Below are positions 1-7,344 of a stretch of DNA of 30,742 nucleotides, piece by piece. The position numbers and the translations under genes are program-made. The DNA comes from CAYWHE01 sp964458125 (GTDB taxonomy: Bacteria; Bacteroidota; Bacteroidia; AKYH767-A; OLB10). The notes beneath the pieces were generated by a model. That model ran no database searches. It was not told the origin of the DNA and saw only the letters and a program-made list of their open reading frames with translations. Every line of letters starts with the position of its first letter. Position 1 is the first letter of the stretch. The stretch lies in contig CAYWHE010000017.1 of assembly GCA_964458125.1 (NCBI GenBank), positions 1 through 30,742 on the forward strand. The letters run 5' to 3'.

Positions 1-314
1 GTATAGGCTGTATACCAACCCGGATTTTCAAAAATATTGCGGAGAATAACACCCGGTGTAAGCGTGTTGTAATAACCCAGGCCGATGTAGGACTTAAAGG
101 CCTTATGCCGGCCTGCCAATTTACGCAGGTCCCGCAAGTATTCCTGCTCGCTTTGACCGGCCGGAATACCCAGGGGATCATGAAGCAGGATGGGAGCTGG
201 AACGATGTCACGAATAAGCTGATCGAGAGACGTGGCCCCGATCACCTGTAGCATATGGTTGGTCTGATTCGAATCAGGGCCATTATGCCTGTCGGCAAAA
301 CGATAATAAGACAT
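1..314 (-). CDS. gcvP: Glycine dehydrogenase (decarboxylating), P protein, N-terminal part
   Basis: Partial gene; the 3' part lies outside the window, leaving about 104 N-terminal residues of a protein that usually has about 950. The reading begins MSYYRFADRHNGPDSNQ, and the F-x-x-RHxGP signature is the usual start of bacterial and mitochondrial P proteins. It continues with the family-typical segments SYIGLGYYNT and FENPGWYTAY. The family is the PLP-dependent decarboxylase of the cytosolic glycine cleavage system; it releases CO2 from glycine and passes the aminomethyl group to the H protein. The PLP lysine lies in the missing C-terminal half. The ATG at 312-314 is the only sensible start because the conserved region begins within five residues. 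A TAnnTTTG box lies just upstream at 330-337. Divergent from frr. Confidence 0.93.
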   Translation of the reverse strand, partial: MSYYRFADRHNGPDSNQTNHMLQVIGATSLDQLIRDIVPAPILLHDPLGIPAGQSEQEYLRDLRKLAGRHKAFKSYIGLGYYNTLTPGVILRNIFENPGWYTAY

Positions 315-329
315 GGGATAAATTTTGGA

Positions 330-337
330 CAAAGATA
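330..337 (-). promoter_or_regulatory. Putative gcvP promoter, -7 box TATCTTTG
   Basis: The minus strand reads TATCTTTG, a perfect match to the Bacteroidota -7 consensus TAnnTTTG. It lies about 16 bases upstream of the gcvP ATG, implying a 5' leader of roughly 10 bases. No clear TTG -33 element is present at the expected distance. Assigned by position and consensus only. Confidence 0.5.
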
Positions 338-409
338 ATATTTTCTGTTGAATTCAGAAGCCTGCAGCCGGAAGGATGCCGGTTGAAAAAATTGAATTTT
401 TCAAGGGAA

Positions 410-439
410 TTGGCAAAACTCCTCCCGATTTTATATTTT
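410..439 (+). promoter_or_regulatory. Putative frr promoter, TTG-N19-TATATTTT
   Basis: TTG at 410-412 is followed after 19 bases by TATATTTT (432-439), a seven-of-eight match to TAnnTTTG. The predicted start of transcription is near 446, about 16 bases before the frr ATG. Both element spacing and position fit the Bacteroidota primary sigma factor. Confidence 0.45.
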
Positions 440-461
440 TACCCAACCAAATAAAAATCCA

Positions 462-1022
462 ATGATAGAGGTACAGCATATACTAAGCGGTATTGAGCAA
501 AACATGAACAAAGCGATAGAGCACCTCGAGGCCGAACTGGCTAAAATCCGGGCAGGCCGGGCCTCCACCCAGATGCTGGAGGGCATTCATGTCGATTATT
601 ACGGAATCAGCACACCCTTGTTCCAGGTAGCCAATATCAACACCCCGGATGCCCGGACCTTGTCCATCCAACCCTGGGAAAAAAACATGCTGGTCCCCAT
701 CGAAAAAGCCATACAGGCCGCCAACCTGGGTTTTAACCCCCAGAATGACGGACAGGTGATTCGCATCCTCGTTCCTCCCCTGACCGAAGAACGAAGGAAA
801 GAACTGGTGAAAAGAACGAGGAATGAAGGAGAACATGCCCGTGTGACTGTGAGGAATCTGCGCAGGGATGCCAATGAGGTGATTAAAAAAGAGGTTAAGA
901 ATCACCTGCCCGAAGATGTAGCCAAAGAAACCGAGAATAAAATCCAGTTGTTAACCGATTCCTTTATCCAGAAAATTGAAAAACACCTGGAAACCAAGGA
1001 AAAGGAAATAATGACCGTTTAA
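462..1022 (+). CDS. frr: Ribosome recycling factor
   Basis: 186 residues, the normal length for the family. Ribosome recycling factor acts in the cytosol with EF-G to split the post-termination ribosome so that subunits and mRNA can be reused. Visible family segments are the N-terminal helix ending ELAKIRAGRAST (about residues 25-36), the domain II stretch VDYYGISTPLFQVANI, and the C-terminal helical part VPPLTEERRKELVKRTRNEGE followed by VRNLRRDANE. All three are standard RRF landmarks, so the two-domain fold is complete. The ATG at 462 gives an N-terminus of typical length. It stands alone: gcvP diverges upstream and the next gene is convergent, ending seven bases away. No pyrH or tsf neighbour is present, although those genes often sit beside frr in other bacteria. 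Confidence 0.97.
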   Translation: MIEVQHILSGIEQNMNKAIEHLEAELAKIRAGRASTQMLEGIHVDYYGISTPLFQVANINTPDARTLSIQPWEKNMLVPIEKAIQAANLGFNPQNDGQVIRILVPPLTEERRKELVKRTRNEGEHARVTVRNLRRDANEVIKKEVKNHLPEDVAKETENKIQLLTDSFIQKIEKHLETKEKEIMTV

Positions 1023-1029
1023 GCTTCTG

Positions 1030-1752
1030 TCACCCATTTCCCGTTTTTTTCTTTTTAAACAGGCGAATGCCACCGGGCCAGATGGAGTTCACAATTTCAT
1101 TCATGAAAATTTTAAGCTTGATGGCATAAACGGGTGAGCTGAGTTTGTGATCAATTTCCTTATTGTTCACCAGCATGATCCTGTAGCCGGTTCCAAATCC
1201 TACCCCCACCCATTTCAGAATTTTAAACTGTCCAGACAGCATGGGTTCGTATAGCATGATCATGCCACTGTTGATATTTTCTGTTTTCTTTTTATTGCCT
1301 TCACGGTTCGGATAATACCAGAAATAGGAATTGCCGATGCCGAGTTGGTTTTGCAGACTGAACTGCCAGCGTTCGTAGGTATAAAGTACCAGATCGGCAA
1401 AAGTGGTGTAATAATTCACCTGGAGTTTGGCGTTGTAAAAAGTATCGTATTTCTCCACGTATTTATTTTCCACAATATCCGATATCACGGTATAAAAACC
1501 CGTTCCGAACTTAATACGTTTATGAAAATCGAGACCAGCCCTGAAACCGATAGCATTAGCGCCACTGCCCGATACGAAGGAGTTGGCCGCATCCAGCTGA
1601 AAAAAAAACCGGGGCCTCTGGCTCAGGCTGAAAAATACGGAGTCGAGCGGCAACTGGGCTCTGACGGGAACAGTCACGCACAGCCACAGGAGTAGACCGG
1701 AAACCGTTATCCAACCTCTCCGGTAAATTCGCAGCAAGCGTTCCTTTTTCAT
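1030..1752 (-). CDS. Secreted barrel-like protein of unknown function
   Basis: 240 residues, not recognised as a named family. It starts with a basic segment (MKKERLLRIYRRG), a hydrophobic stretch (about residues 14-27) and an Ala-x-Ala-like cleavage site at VRAQ, a Sec signal peptide. The mature part alternates hydrophobic and polar residues with many aromatic residues (for example RPRFFFQLDAANSF, QVNYYTTFADLVLY, GVGFGTGYRIML), as in small outer-membrane beta-barrels of Bacteroidota. The C-terminus is unusually basic (RLFKKKKTGNG), and the last strand does not end in the classical aromatic residue, so a periplasmic role remains possible. It is convergent with frr and has its own -7 box at 1778-1785. 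Confidence 0.75.
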   Translation of the reverse strand: MKKERLLRIYRRGWITVSGLLLWLCVTVPVRAQLPLDSVFFSLSQRPRFFFQLDAANSFVSGSGANAIGFRAGLDFHKRIKFGTGFYTVISDIVENKYVEKYDTFYNAKLQVNYYTTFADLVLYTYERWQFSLQNQLGIGNSYFWYYPNREGNKKKTENINSGMIMLYEPMLSGQFKILKWVGVGFGTGYRIMLVNNKEIDHKLSSPVYAIKLKIFMNEIVNSIWPGGIRLFKKKKTGNG

Positions 1753-1777
1753 TCACCCGTCAACTCCTGAAGATTAT

Positions 1778-1785
1778 CAAAAATA
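1778..1785 (-). promoter_or_regulatory. Putative promoter of the 1030-1752 gene, -7 box TATTTTTG
   Basis: The minus strand reads TATTTTTG, a perfect TAnnTTTG. It lies about 25 bases upstream of the ATG. An AGGAG stretch follows in the leader about 12 bases before the start codon, one of the few recognisable Shine-Dalgarno-like sites in this window. Confidence 0.45.
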
Positions 1786-1899
1786 CACAGGCGGAGTGGC
1801 ATCCCGTCACGATCAAAAAACATTTTTAAAAGCCCGGTTGTGGATAACCCCGCAACTGTGAAAAAGAAATATGGATTAGGCCTGATCATCTGTATGCAA

Positions 1900-1937
1900 A
1901 AATCCCCTGAAGCTGGAATAAGAACTTCAGGGGATTT
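1900..1937 (-). terminator. Rho-independent terminator of the act-cox operon
   Basis: AAATCCCCTGAAG (1900-1912) and its exact reverse complement (1925-1937) form a perfect 13-base-pair stem with a 12-base loop. Read on the minus strand, the stem ends in a run of five T (complement of 1898-1902). It begins 20 bases after the cox1 stop codon and lies before the next gene's promoter, where an operon terminator is expected. The stem is symmetrical enough to act in both directions. Confidence 0.9.
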
Positions 1938-1956
1938 GTTTTAGTATGTAAAACCA

Positions 1957-3789
1957 TCAATGTTCATCATCATCCCGGTTGGATGAGGTGGTTTGATCGC
2001 GCGGAACAGTCTGGGGAATAAAATCATGCTCGGCACCCGGCTTACCATAATCATACGGCCAGCGGTGAACGGCAGGGATGGCTCCGGGCCAGTTGCCATG
2101 CAGGTGTTCGATCGGGGCCGTCCATTCCAGGGTATTGGAGTTCCAGGGATTTTGTTTGGCTACCCGGCCTTTAAACATGCTGTAAAAGAAATTCAGGGCG
2201 AACAGCAACTGTCCGATACCGCCCAGAATGGCAAAAATGCTGATCAACTGGTTGATATTCATCAGCTGATCAAACCCTTCATAAGCCGTATTGGCATAAT
2301 ACCTCCTGGGTACACCTGCCAGTCCGATAAAGTGCATGGGGAAAAACACGCCATATACCGAAATGATCGTCAGCCAGAAATGCGCATACCCCAGTTTTCT
2401 ATTCATCATTCGACCGAACATACGGGGAAACCAGTGATAAACACCGGCCAGCATACCGAAAATAGCGGAGGCACCCATCACAATATGGAAGTGGGCGACT
2501 ACGAAATAGGTGTCGTGCAGGTTGATGTCCAGTGCCGAATCACCCAGGATAATACCGGTCAATCCGCCTGAAATAAAGAAGGAAACCAGTCCAATGGCGA
2601 ACAGCATAGCCGGGGTGAGTACAATGTTCGCCCTCCACATGGTCGCGATGTAGTTGAATACCTTAACTGCTGAAGGAATGGCCACCAGCAGGGTGGTGAA
2701 CACAAATACGGATCCCAGGAAGGGATTCATGCCCGTTACAAACATATGATGCCCCCAAACGATAAAGGAAAGGAAGGCAATCACCAGCATGGAGCCGATC
2801 ATGGCCTTGTAACCGAAGATGGGTTTGCGGGAATTGGTTGTTATAATCTCAGAGGCCAGGCCCAATGCCGGCAAAAGAACGATATACACTTCCGGGTGAC
2901 CCAGGAACCAGAACAGGTGCTGAAAGAGTATGGGACTTCCTCCCGAATGCTCAAGTGCAACACCGTTAATGGTAATATCAGACAGGTAGAAACTGGTGCC
3001 CATGCTCCGGTCGAAAACCAGGAGCAGCGCAGCAGCAAACAAGACCGGGAAGGAAAGTACTCCCAGGATAGCCGTGATCAGGAATGCCCATATGGTCAGC
3101 GGTAACCGGGTCATGGACATGCCAACCGTTCTTAAATTGATTACCGTTGAAATGTAATTGATTCCACCCAGCAGGGCTGAAACAATAAACAACACCATGC
3201 TGACCAGCCACAGGGTCATCCCGAGGCCTGAGCCCGGCATGGCTTGAGGGAGTGCACTTAACGGCGGATATACCGTCCAGCCGCCAGAAGCCGGTCCGGC
3301 TTCAATAAACAACGACCACATCATCACGGAACAGGAACCGAAGAAAAACCAGTAAGAAAGCATGTTCAAAAAACCGGAGGCCATATCCCGGGCACCGCAC
3401 TGCAATGGAATCAGCAGGTTACTAAAGGTTCCGCTCAATCCTCCCGTCAGCACAAAGAACACCATGATGGTGCCGTGTATGGTTACCAGGGCCAGGTAAA
3501 ATCCGGGATCCAGCCGGCCGTCTTTTCCCCACTTCCCGATAACGCTTTCCAGGAACGCAAACTTGGTATCCGGCCATCCCAGCTGAAGGCGGAATAGCAT
3601 CGACATGCCCATGGCCAGGAACGCCATGAAGACGGCCGTGATCAAAAACTGCTTGGATATCATTTTATGATCGGTACTGAAGACGTACTTCGTCCAGAAA
3701 GTCTGCTCATGGTGTTCGTGGTGCTCATGAGACCCATGCTCACCGGCATGAGAATCATGCGCTACGGCCACATTTTCTTTCATTTCCAT
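1957..3789 (-). CDS. Cytochrome c oxidase subunit I (A1-type haem-copper oxidase)
   Basis: 610 residues, about 12 membrane helices, the catalytic subunit that reduces oxygen to water and pumps protons in the inner membrane. The haem and copper ligands are present: H105 (haem a), H298, H347 and H348 (CuB), H433 (haem a3) and H435 (haem a). The HPEVY motif gives the cross-linking tyrosine Y302 and the D-channel glutamate E300, which marks the A1 subtype. D135 (GARDMA) and K376 (IPSAVKVF) match the entries of the D and K proton channels. An unusual N-terminal extension has eight histidines in residues 11-27. Last gene of the act-cox operon, 52 bases after cox2. Subunits III and IV are not encoded here. 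Confidence 0.97.
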   Translation of the reverse strand: MEMKENVAVAHDSHAGEHGSHEHHEHHEQTFWTKYVFSTDHKMISKQFLITAVFMAFLAMGMSMLFRLQLGWPDTKFAFLESVIGKWGKDGRLDPGFYLALVTIHGTIMVFFVLTGGLSGTFSNLLIPLQCGARDMASGFLNMLSYWFFFGSCSVMMWSLFIEAGPASGGWTVYPPLSALPQAMPGSGLGMTLWLVSMVLFIVSALLGGINYISTVINLRTVGMSMTRLPLTIWAFLITAILGVLSFPVLFAAALLLVFDRSMGTSFYLSDITINGVALEHSGGSPILFQHLFWFLGHPEVYIVLLPALGLASEIITTNSRKPIFGYKAMIGSMLVIAFLSFIVWGHHMFVTGMNPFLGSVFVFTTLLVAIPSAVKVFNYIATMWRANIVLTPAMLFAIGLVSFFISGGLTGIILGDSALDINLHDTYFVVAHFHIVMGASAIFGMLAGVYHWFPRMFGRMMNRKLGYAHFWLTIISVYGVFFPMHFIGLAGVPRRYYANTAYEGFDQLMNINQLISIFAILGGIGQLLFALNFFYSMFKGRVAKQNPWNSNTLEWTAPIEHLHGNWPGAIPAVHRWPYDYGKPGAEHDFIPQTVPRDQTTSSNRDDDEH

Positions 3790-3841
3790 AGTTCACTTTT
3801 TATTGACCTGCAAACAGGCAGGATCGACAGGTATTGATTAT

Positions 3842-4861
3842 TTAGTTTGATGCTAACTGGTTGGTTGCTCCCGATTCAACAGCAGCGGTTTTGCCTGCTG
3901 CCGGAGGAAACACAAGATTCTGGGTTTTGATCCATTTGGCAAATTCCTCCCGGCTCTCCACCACAATTTTAACATTCATGTTGTAGTGCGCATTTCCGCA
4001 AATTTTATTGCAAAGCAGCACGTAATTGAATTTCGGATTCCCGGTGATCTCCCTCATTTTGGCTGTGGTAATGGTTGGCACGAAATAAAACTGCGTAGTC
4101 ATACCCGGAACACAATTCATCTGCGTTCTGAAATGGGGGAAATAGGCGCTGTGAATGACATCGGCTGCATGGAAATAAAACTGCATGGGCGTGTTCACGG
4201 GCATGTGGAGTTCGGAGGCCATCCGGTCGTCGGCGGCAGCGACATCCAGGGAATCAACGCCAACGGTATTGGAAGGGTTTACCTTACGGAAATTGGAAGC
4301 TCCGAGTTTATTGTCTGCGCCGGCATAGCGGATAAGCCATTGAAACTGTTTACCGTAAACTTCCACCACCATTCCATCGGTATGTTTGGTCTGCGTCATT
4401 TTATTCCAGGAACTTAAACCGGTTACAATAAGTGCCGACAATACGATGGTTGGAATAATGGTCCAGATGAATTCAAGTTTGTTGTTATGCGGGTAATAAT
4501 AGGCACGCTCACCCTTGCGGTACTGGTATTTAAATACAAAATAAAACAGAGCGATCTGGGTGATGAAAAATACAATGCCGATTACCAGGAAGTTCCAGTT
4601 GAGGAGATTATCTGTTTCCGCGCCATGGATGGAAGCCGCCACAGGAAGCATAAGGGGCATGTAACGGATGGTGATATAAATGACGAGGGAAAGCCCGACC
4701 ACCATGAAACCCAGCATATACCATGCATTGAGTTTGTTATCGTGCACGGTTTCATCTTCGTCTTCGTCCCCGGTTAATGCGGTGACCATTTGCACAACCG
4801 ACATCAGGCGCACCAAAACCAATACACCTAAAAGAACTGTAATAAATATAAGGAGGTTCAT
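3842..4861 (-). CDS. Cytochrome c oxidase subunit II (CuA subunit)
   Basis: 339 residues. It takes electrons from cytochrome c or directly from alternative complex III and passes them through the binuclear CuA centre to subunit I. The CuA ligands are visible in the C-terminal periplasmic cupredoxin domain: H237 (ADVIHSAY), C284, C288, H292 and M295 in CNKICGNAHYNM. The glutamate usual between the two cysteines, which binds through its backbone, is lysine here. The aromatic electron-entry segment GKQFQWLIRYAG is near residue 170-181. Besides the usual two-helix hairpin (about 88-110 and 132-150), there are two more hydrophobic segments near the N-terminus (2-18 and 46-66), so four membrane helices are predicted. 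There is no fused cytochrome c domain. Located between actF (45-base gap) and cox1. Confidence 0.95.
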   Translation of the reverse strand: MNLLIFITVLLGVLVLVRLMSVVQMVTALTGDEDEDETVHDNKLNAWYMLGFMVVGLSLVIYITIRYMPLMLPVAASIHGAETDNLLNWNFLVIGIVFFITQIALFYFVFKYQYRKGERAYYYPHNNKLEFIWTIIPTIVLSALIVTGLSSWNKMTQTKHTDGMVVEVYGKQFQWLIRYAGADNKLGASNFRKVNPSNTVGVDSLDVAAADDRMASELHMPVNTPMQFYFHAADVIHSAYFPHFRTQMNCVPGMTTQFYFVPTITTAKMREITGNPKFNYVLLCNKICGNAHYNMNVKIVVESREEFAKWIKTQNLVFPPAAGKTAAVESGATNQLASN

Positions 4862-4906
4862 ATTGCGGTAAATTATTTCTTCGGGTTCGTTTTATTGCAG
4901 ATGCGG

Positions 4907-6082
4907 TTACATGGTTTGATGATGGAGGCTTTCCTGCATCATGGGGTGGTTCCTGGCTACCAGCGGGGCCCTGGAAAGGAAATGAAAGGTCGTATACAGG
5001 AACACGCCTGCAAAACCCAGCGTGGTTCCGATTTCCATCCAGCCCAGGTGCCATTCTTCACCGACCACTCCGGGCATAACCATGACAAACACATCCAGCC
5101 AGTGACCGATCAGCAGGATGACACCGACTACGGCAAGCATTACTGATTTCCGTTTAGCATCGCTGGACATAAAGAGCAGAAAGGGGCAGATAAAATTAAT
5201 AAAGAAGGTGCTGATAAACAAGGCGCGGTAATGATCAAAACGGGTCATATAATAGGTAACCTCCTCGGGCAGATTGGCATACCAGATCAGCATGAACTGC
5301 GCAAACCACAAGTAGGTCCAGAAAATGCTGAAGGCAAACATAAACTTACCCACATCGTGGAGGTGGTTGGCATTCACTTCCTGCAGGTAGCCGTTGCTCT
5401 TGAGGTAAACAATGAGCAGAGCCAGTACAGACAGGCTGCTGATGAAAATGCCTGCAAAGGTATACCATCCGAACAGGGTGCTGAACCAGTGTGCATCAAT
5501 CGACATGATAAAATCCCAGGCCGAGGTGGATGAGGTAATGGCGAAGAGCACCAGAAAAATGGCGCTGAATTTTACATTCCTTTTATAATGAGTCACGGCA
5601 TCTCCCAGTTCGCTGGCCAGGGATTCCCTGCGCAGGAGTTTGGTAAAACCTACCCAGATGATCAGGTACAGGCCCATGCGTACCAGGAAAAAGGGAACAT
5701 TCAGAAATCCATGTTTTCCCACCATAATTTCATCATAATCCGGTGATTTGGGATCGTACAGCCCTTCATGGGTCCAGTGATACAAATGATGCCCGCCAAA
5801 GATGAAAATCACAAACATCATCAGGAGGGCAAAAAGCAAGTGTTGTCCCATGGCTTCGAGGACCCTTTTGATAACCACCGACCAGCCCACTTCAGCTACG
5901 TATTGCACCGCCAGGAAAAAGGTTCCTCCGAGCGCAATGGCCAGGAAATAAAAATTGCTCATCAGCAGGTTGGCCCAGGATTGATGCGAGCCTGTCATAA
6001 AACTGGCAGCAACGGAAATCACCCCGATGGCAATAAGTACGAAGCAGACTATTTTATTCTTCTGAGTGAAATTATAGTTCAT
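4907..6082 (-). CDS. actF: Alternative complex III membrane subunit ActF
   Basis: 391 residues, about ten hydrophobic segments, of the ActF family (quinol:cytochrome c oxidoreductase, quinone-binding subunit 2 in many annotations). It is a polytopic inner-membrane protein related to ActC and the NrfD/PsrC group. Segments typical of the family are HHLYHWTHEGLYDP (about 96-110), SSTSAWDFIMSIDAHWFSTLFGWY and the EEVTYYMTRFDHYRALF region. In solved alternative complex III structures ActF sits beside ActC in the membrane; whether it carries its own quinol site is uncertain. The ATG at 6082 is followed by a short polar stretch and then the first helix. The gap to actE is 34 bases. Identification rests on these segments together with the unmistakable operon order. 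Confidence 0.93.
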   Translation of the reverse strand: MNYNFTQKNKIVCFVLIAIGVISVAASFMTGSHQSWANLLMSNFYFLAIALGGTFFLAVQYVAEVGWSVVIKRVLEAMGQHLLFALLMMFVIFIFGGHHLYHWTHEGLYDPKSPDYDEIMVGKHGFLNVPFFLVRMGLYLIIWVGFTKLLRRESLASELGDAVTHYKRNVKFSAIFLVLFAITSSTSAWDFIMSIDAHWFSTLFGWYTFAGIFISSLSVLALLIVYLKSNGYLQEVNANHLHDVGKFMFAFSIFWTYLWFAQFMLIWYANLPEEVTYYMTRFDHYRALFISTFFINFICPFLLFMSSDAKRKSVMLAVVGVILLIGHWLDVFVMVMPGVVGEEWHLGWMEIGTTLGFAGVFLYTTFHFLSRAPLVARNHPMMQESLHHQTM

Positions 6083-6116
6083 CTATTCAAGCGGATTTTC
6101 AGTTAGTATACTTCTT

Positions 6117-6767
6117 TTATTTCGAGGCAGTGATGGCAGATACGGTATCTTTTACAGCCATGGCGGAATCGGGTTTGAATCCTTCAGGGCCTTGCTGCAA
6201 TACATGAAGATATTGTGTGATCTTCCAGCGTTCCTCCGGATTTAACTGGGATGCATGGGCTCCCATCAGGTTGACGCCATAGGTAATGGTATGGAAAATT
6301 TTTCCGTCGGTCAGATCCTTCATATCACCACCCCGCGAGGATTTTCCGGCATAATAAGATGGAGGCGGGGGGAATTTTCCGGTTGCGATCAGCGAACCAT
6401 CGCCATTGCCCTTCTCGCCATGACAATGCATGCAATAAATGCCATACAGGCGCTGTCCTTCAGCCGTATTCGCCGGCGATTTCTCCAGCGGGTTGACAAC
6501 ATCCCGGCCTGAGGCTTCATAACCTTCCGTATTGTTTGGGTAGTGAAAGAAGGTATACCCTCTCGGAATAGTTCCCGCAACAGGTTTTTGCGCGGTAATA
6601 CTGTCGGCAAAAACAGGATTTCCCGAATAGGTTTCGTAAGAGGGCGATTTGTACATGTCCGGCATGAACTCTGAAGCGGGCCTGCTGTGATCGGTAGCAC
6701 AGGCACCGAGGAAAAGCAGTGTACCGGCCGTACAGGCCATTCTTACTTTATTCAAGGTGATTTTCAT
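6117..6767 (-). CDS. actE: Alternative complex III monohaem cytochrome c lipoprotein ActE
   Basis: 216 residues. A lipoprotein signal peptide ends in the lipobox LGAC, giving a lipidated C23, so the protein is anchored on the periplasmic face. The segment SEFMPDMYKSPSYETY just after it is typical of ActE. One haem c site is present, CMHCH (C112, C115, H116), and M168 (GVNLMGAH) is the likely sixth ligand. The role is to relay electrons from the ActB/ActA module towards the oxidase. It lies between actD (26-base gap) and actF (34-base gap). The glycine-serine-rich stretch around 138-147 is ordinary for the cytochrome c fold in this family. Confidence 0.95.
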   Translation of the reverse strand: MKITLNKVRMACTAGTLLFLGACATDHSRPASEFMPDMYKSPSYETYSGNPVFADSITAQKPVAGTIPRGYTFFHYPNNTEGYEASGRDVVNPLEKSPANTAEGQRLYGIYCMHCHGEKGNGDGSLIATGKFPPPPSYYAGKSSRGGDMKDLTDGKIFHTITYGVNLMGAHASQLNPEERWKITQYLHVLQQGPEGFKPDSAMAVKDTVSAITASK

Positions 6768-6793
6768 CTGGTATCTCTGGTTAATTTTTCCTT

Positions 6794-7312
6794 TTAGTCC
6801 TTTACCTCTATTGCGCCTTCGGCCATGAGCATATTCCGGAAATCGGCAGCGCTTTGATGGTCTTTCACATGAATGGCCAAAACCATCCTGTCATCCGACT
6901 GGCGAACATCAATAATTTTGGGTTCCACACCGGGCAGAATTTTGCTTCTCAGGAAAAAGGTGATCACCATACCATGAGCGGCACAGAGGACCGTACTTTC
7001 AAAGGTTACCGGGATAAAGGCAGGGAGGTTTTTATACAATGCAAAACTGGGTTTACCGCCGATGTCCATGGGCCAGTCGAATATATTCATGTACCACATC
7101 ATCAGCAGAGCCAGTGATGTTCCGGTGGCTCCATAGAGAAAACAACAAATGGAAATTCTTGTACGCTTCAGCCCGATGGCTTTTTCCATGCCGTGAACCG
7201 GATAAGGAGTGATCACATCGGCAATCTCCATCCCCTTCTGACGGATGGAATGAATGGCCTTCATCAGCAAATCCTCATCCTCAAAGATTCCATAAACCAG
7301 TTTTTTACTCAT
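6794..7312 (-). CDS. actD: Alternative complex III subunit ActD (DUF3341)
   Basis: 172 residues with two membrane segments, roughly 55-75 (CCFLYGATGTSLALLMMWYM) and 98-120 (FIPVTFESTVLCAAHGMVITFF). The N-terminal part (KLVYGIFEDEDLLMKAIHSI, then VITPYPVHGME) is the conserved soluble DUF3341 domain, and a second small cytosolic piece forms the C-terminus. ActD carries no cofactor and is a structural membrane subunit of the complex. The match rests on the conserved D-x-T-P-Y-P-V-H-G-M stretch and on its fixed place between actC and actE. The ATG at 7312 lies 32 bases after the actC stop codon. Confidence 0.93.
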   Translation of the reverse strand: MSKKLVYGIFEDEDLLMKAIHSIRQKGMEIADVITPYPVHGMEKAIGLKRTRISICCFLYGATGTSLALLMMWYMNIFDWPMDIGGKPSFALYKNLPAFIPVTFESTVLCAAHGMVITFFLRSKILPGVEPKIIDVRQSDDRMVLAIHVKDHQSAADFRNMLMAEGAIEVKD

Positions 7313-7344
7313 ATCCGTTTTCTTTGATTATTGTTTACAACTAC

